Source: Microcaldota archaeon
Lineage (GTDB): Archaea > Micrarchaeota > Micrarchaeia > Micrarchaeales > Micrarchaeaceae
DNA: 7,688 bases
Direction: 5' to 3'
Assembly (NCBI GenBank): GCA_021793035.1
Contig: JAJYTM010000031.1
Location: 1-7,688 of the forward strand
Shown here: positions 6,162-7,688 of the stretch, piece after piece
Layout of the letters: each line of letters starts with the position of its first letter
Numbering within the stretch: position 1 is the first letter of the stretch
Program-made: the position numbers and the translations under genes
The notes under the pieces: model-generated
Database searches by the model: none
What the model was told of the DNA's origin: nothing
The model's input: only the letters and a program-made list of their open reading frames with translations

Positions 6162-6177
6162 AAGAAAAGTATAAATA
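6162..6177 (+). promoter_or_regulatory. Promoter of the 16S rRNA gene (BRE plus TATA box)
   Basis: A purine-rich BRE-like AAGAAAAG (6162-6169) directly precedes TATAAATA (6170-6177). Transcription should start near 6200, leaving a leader of about 120 nt before the mature 16S. It is only about 40 bp from the divergent promoter at 6116-6123. The interval 6086-6318 holds these two promoters and the 16S leader; I see no gene in it. Confidence 0.6.
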
Positions 6178-6315
6178 GCTATATGTTAAAAGAGATATTG
6201 CTTTGTTTTGTTTCTTTAAACCCTATTGTTTAATCTCGTGAAAATTCCTTTTTGGGATTGGATGCAGTCTTGAGGAATGCAAAGAGGATATCGTAGATTG
6301 CTTTTAAGAATTGCG

Positions 6316-6329
6316 TCGACTCCAGTCGA
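6316..6329 (+). repeat. Inverted repeat straddling the 16S 5' end
   Basis: TCGACT (6316-6321), CC, AGTCGA (6324-6329) is a perfect 6-2-6 inverted repeat. In RNA it could form a 5-bp hairpin (UCGAC/GUCGA) with loop UCCA. Part of it is leader and part is the mature 5' end, including the 5' strand of helix 1. Confidence 0.5.
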
Positions 6330-6718
6330 TGCTGCTGGAGGGCACTGCTATCAGATTTCGACAGCCATGCAAGTCGGCCCTATGGCTTCATAGGACGGCG
6401 TACGGCTCAGTAACACGTAGTCAATCTACCGTAGGGAGGCGGATAACCTTTGGAAACGAAGGGTAATACACCATAGGCTAAGGCATCTGGAAGGAGCCTT
6501 AGCTTAAAAGGTACGCAAATTGCAGCGCAACCGCCTTACGATGAGACTGCGGCGGATCAAGCAGATGGCGGGATAACGGCCCACCATACTTATAACCCGT
6601 AGGGGATGTGGGAGCATAGGCCCCGAGAAGGGCACTGAGACAAGGGTCCTAGCGCTACGGCGTGCAGCAGGCGCGCAAACTCCACAATGCGCGAAAGCGT
6701 GATGGGGGGAATCTGAGT

Positions 6719-6736
6719 GGTTCACTTCGGTGAACC
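6719..6736 (+). other. UUCG-capped hairpin within 16S
   Basis: GGTTCAC, TTCG, GTGAACC form a perfect 7-bp stem with a cUUCGg loop, in the helix 16/17 area. It is followed by a second hairpin, GCCAAG (6741-6746) with CTTGGC (6756-6761). Intact stems in a variable region support an undecayed rRNA. Confidence 0.65.
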
Positions 6737-7640
6737 TTTTGCCAAGTATAGCAAGCTTGGCGAATAAGTGCTGGGCAAGACCGGTGGCAGCCGCCACGGT
6801 AATACCGGCAGCACAAGTGGTGTCCACGATTATTGGGCTTAAAGCGCTCGTAGCTGGCCCGTGCCGTCTTGCGTGAAATATTGGCGCTCAACGTCAATGC
6901 GTGCGTAAGATACCCACGGGCTAGGGAGCGGGTGAGGTAAGGAGTACTTATGGGGAAGGGGTTAAATCCTGTAATCCTATAAGGACTAACGGTGGCGAAG
7001 GCGCCTTACCAGAACGCATCCGACAGTGAGGAGCGAAGGCTAGGAGAACGAATCGGATTAGATACCCGAGTAGCCCTAGCAGTAAATTATGCAGACTCTG
7101 GTGTTGCAAATGTCTCGAACGTTTGCAGTACCGTAGCGAAAGTGTTAAGTCTGCCGCCTGGGGAGTACGGCCGCAAGGTTAAAACTTAAAGCAATTGGCG
7201 GGGGAGCACACCAGGGGTGGATGCTGCGGTTTAATTGAATCCAACGTCGGAAATATTACCAGGAGCGACGGCAGGATGAAGGTCAGACTAAAGATCTTAC
7301 CTGACGAGCCGAGAGGTAGTGCATGGCGACCGTCAGCTCGTGGTGCGAACTGTCCGGTTAAGTCCGGTAACGAGCGAGACCCTTATGAATAGTTGCCACC
7401 GGCTTAGAGATAAGCCGAGCACTCTATTTGGACCGCCTCTGTTTAAAGAGGAGGAAGGAGAGGGCGACGATACGTCAGTATGCTCTGAATCTCCTGGGCT
7501 ACACGCGGCATACAAAGGTTGGTACAATGAGATGCAATGCCGAAAGGCAAAGCCAAACCCCTAAAACCGACCTAAGTTCGGATTGAGGGCTGAAACTCGC
7601 CCTCATGAAGATGGGATCCCTAGTAATCGCTTGTCACTAA

Positions 7641-7688
7641 ACTGTGATGAGCCGAAAGGCATATATTAATCATCGGTAGTGTATTACC
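7641..7688 (+). other. Sequence not matching 16S: probable start of an intron or insertion
   Basis: After the conserved CTAGTAATCGC and the helix 43 loop (UCACUAA, to 7640), the sequence should complete helix 43 and read GGTGAATACGTCC toward the decoding site. Instead it reads ACTGTGATGAGCCGAAAGGC and then AT-rich sequence. It contains the short hairpin GCC-GAAA-GGC (7651-7660). No long reading frame is visible in the 48 bases available. The 3' boundary is outside the window, so intron versus other insertion cannot be decided. Confidence 0.5.

Larger units (their letters stand above)
6319..7688 (+). rRNA. rrs: 16S ribosomal RNA, 5' portion (continues past the window; probably interrupted near 7641)
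   Basis: Archaeal small-subunit rRNA recognised by a full series of landmarks in order: helix 1 (6322-6338), CACTGCTATC and GCCATGCAAGTCG, GGCTCAGTAACACGT, GTGCAGCAGGCGCG, the 530 loop (6784-6802), GATTAGATACCCG (7055-7067), GCAATTGGCGGGGGAGCAC (7191-7209), TTTAATTGAATCCAACG, GTCAGCTCGTGGTGCGAACTGT, GGGCTACACGC, and CCCTAGTAATCGC (to 7630). The length to that point fits a normal archaeal 16S, so no large insertion lies within the part seen. The 5' end at 6319 is estimated from alignment to archaeal starts (normally A/U-UCCGGUUGAUCC), so allow a few bases either way. The decoding-site end (ACACACCGCCCG) and the anti-Shine-Dalgarno are not in the window. Several normally conserved positions differ (see findings), yet many changes are paired, which argues for a functional gene rather than a decayed copy. 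Confidence 0.95.

Noticed and set aside
6243..6278. Hairpin in the 16S leader formed by ATTCCT and AGGAAT
   Set aside because: Only six pairs around a long loop, in AT-rich sequence. The true processing stem needs the 3' flank of 16S, which is outside the window.
6504..6897. Minus-strand open frames opposite the 16S gene
   Set aside because: The region is fully explained by conserved 16S rRNA, and chance open frames in rRNA are common.
6992..7564. Plus-strand open frames inside the 16S gene
   Set aside because: Every stretch aligns with conserved 16S landmarks; no intron-encoded protein is implied here.
1..7688. CRISPR arrays, tRNA genes, insertion sequences or defence genes
   Set aside because: No regularly spaced repeats, no cloverleaf with a T-loop motif in the gaps, and no transposase or terminal inverted repeats were found.

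Overview
The window looks archaeal, most likely from a Micrarchaeota/ARMAN-type DPANN genome. Evidence: archaeal-type uL30 and uL15, an archaeal beta-CASP ribonuclease, an archaeal coiled-coil family protein, TATA-box promoters (the octamer TATAAATA recurs), GGTG-type ribosome binding sites, and a 16S rRNA that is archaeal in outline but departs from consensus at positions normally near-invariant. The phylum is an inference from this divergence and the small, rearranged operons; no database search was possible.

Layout. All protein genes lie on the minus strand and only the 16S rRNA lies on the plus strand. From left to right: (1) 1-140, the 5' part of an unknown gene with its own promoter; (2) 264-2308, a coiled-coil protein followed 38 nt later by an aCPSF2-like ribonuclease, a likely two-gene operon; (3) 2516-4554, uL30, uL15 and a GT4 glycosyltransferase as one operon, with a 1-nt overlap between the ribosomal genes; (4) 4700-5550, a DsrE-like protein followed by an unknown 173-aa protein; (5) 5648-6085, an unknown helical 145-aa protein, divergent from (6) the 16S rRNA gene, which starts at about 6319 and runs off the window.

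How it fits together. Much of the content concerns RNA and translation (16S, uL30, uL15, RNase). The uL30-uL15 pair is cut away from its usual neighbours (uS5 upstream, SecY downstream) and has its own promoter and a sugar-transferase gene downstream. The two short hypothetical genes and the DsrE-like gene cannot be given a pathway.

Most notable. The 16S gene carries a matched double change in the central pseudoknot (C18-G917 to G18-C917, E. coli numbering), a second matched change in helix 1, and a paired change in the 530 loop. Its conserved sequence then stops inside helix 43 at about 7641, where the expected universal continuation is missing, which suggests an intron or insertion starting there.
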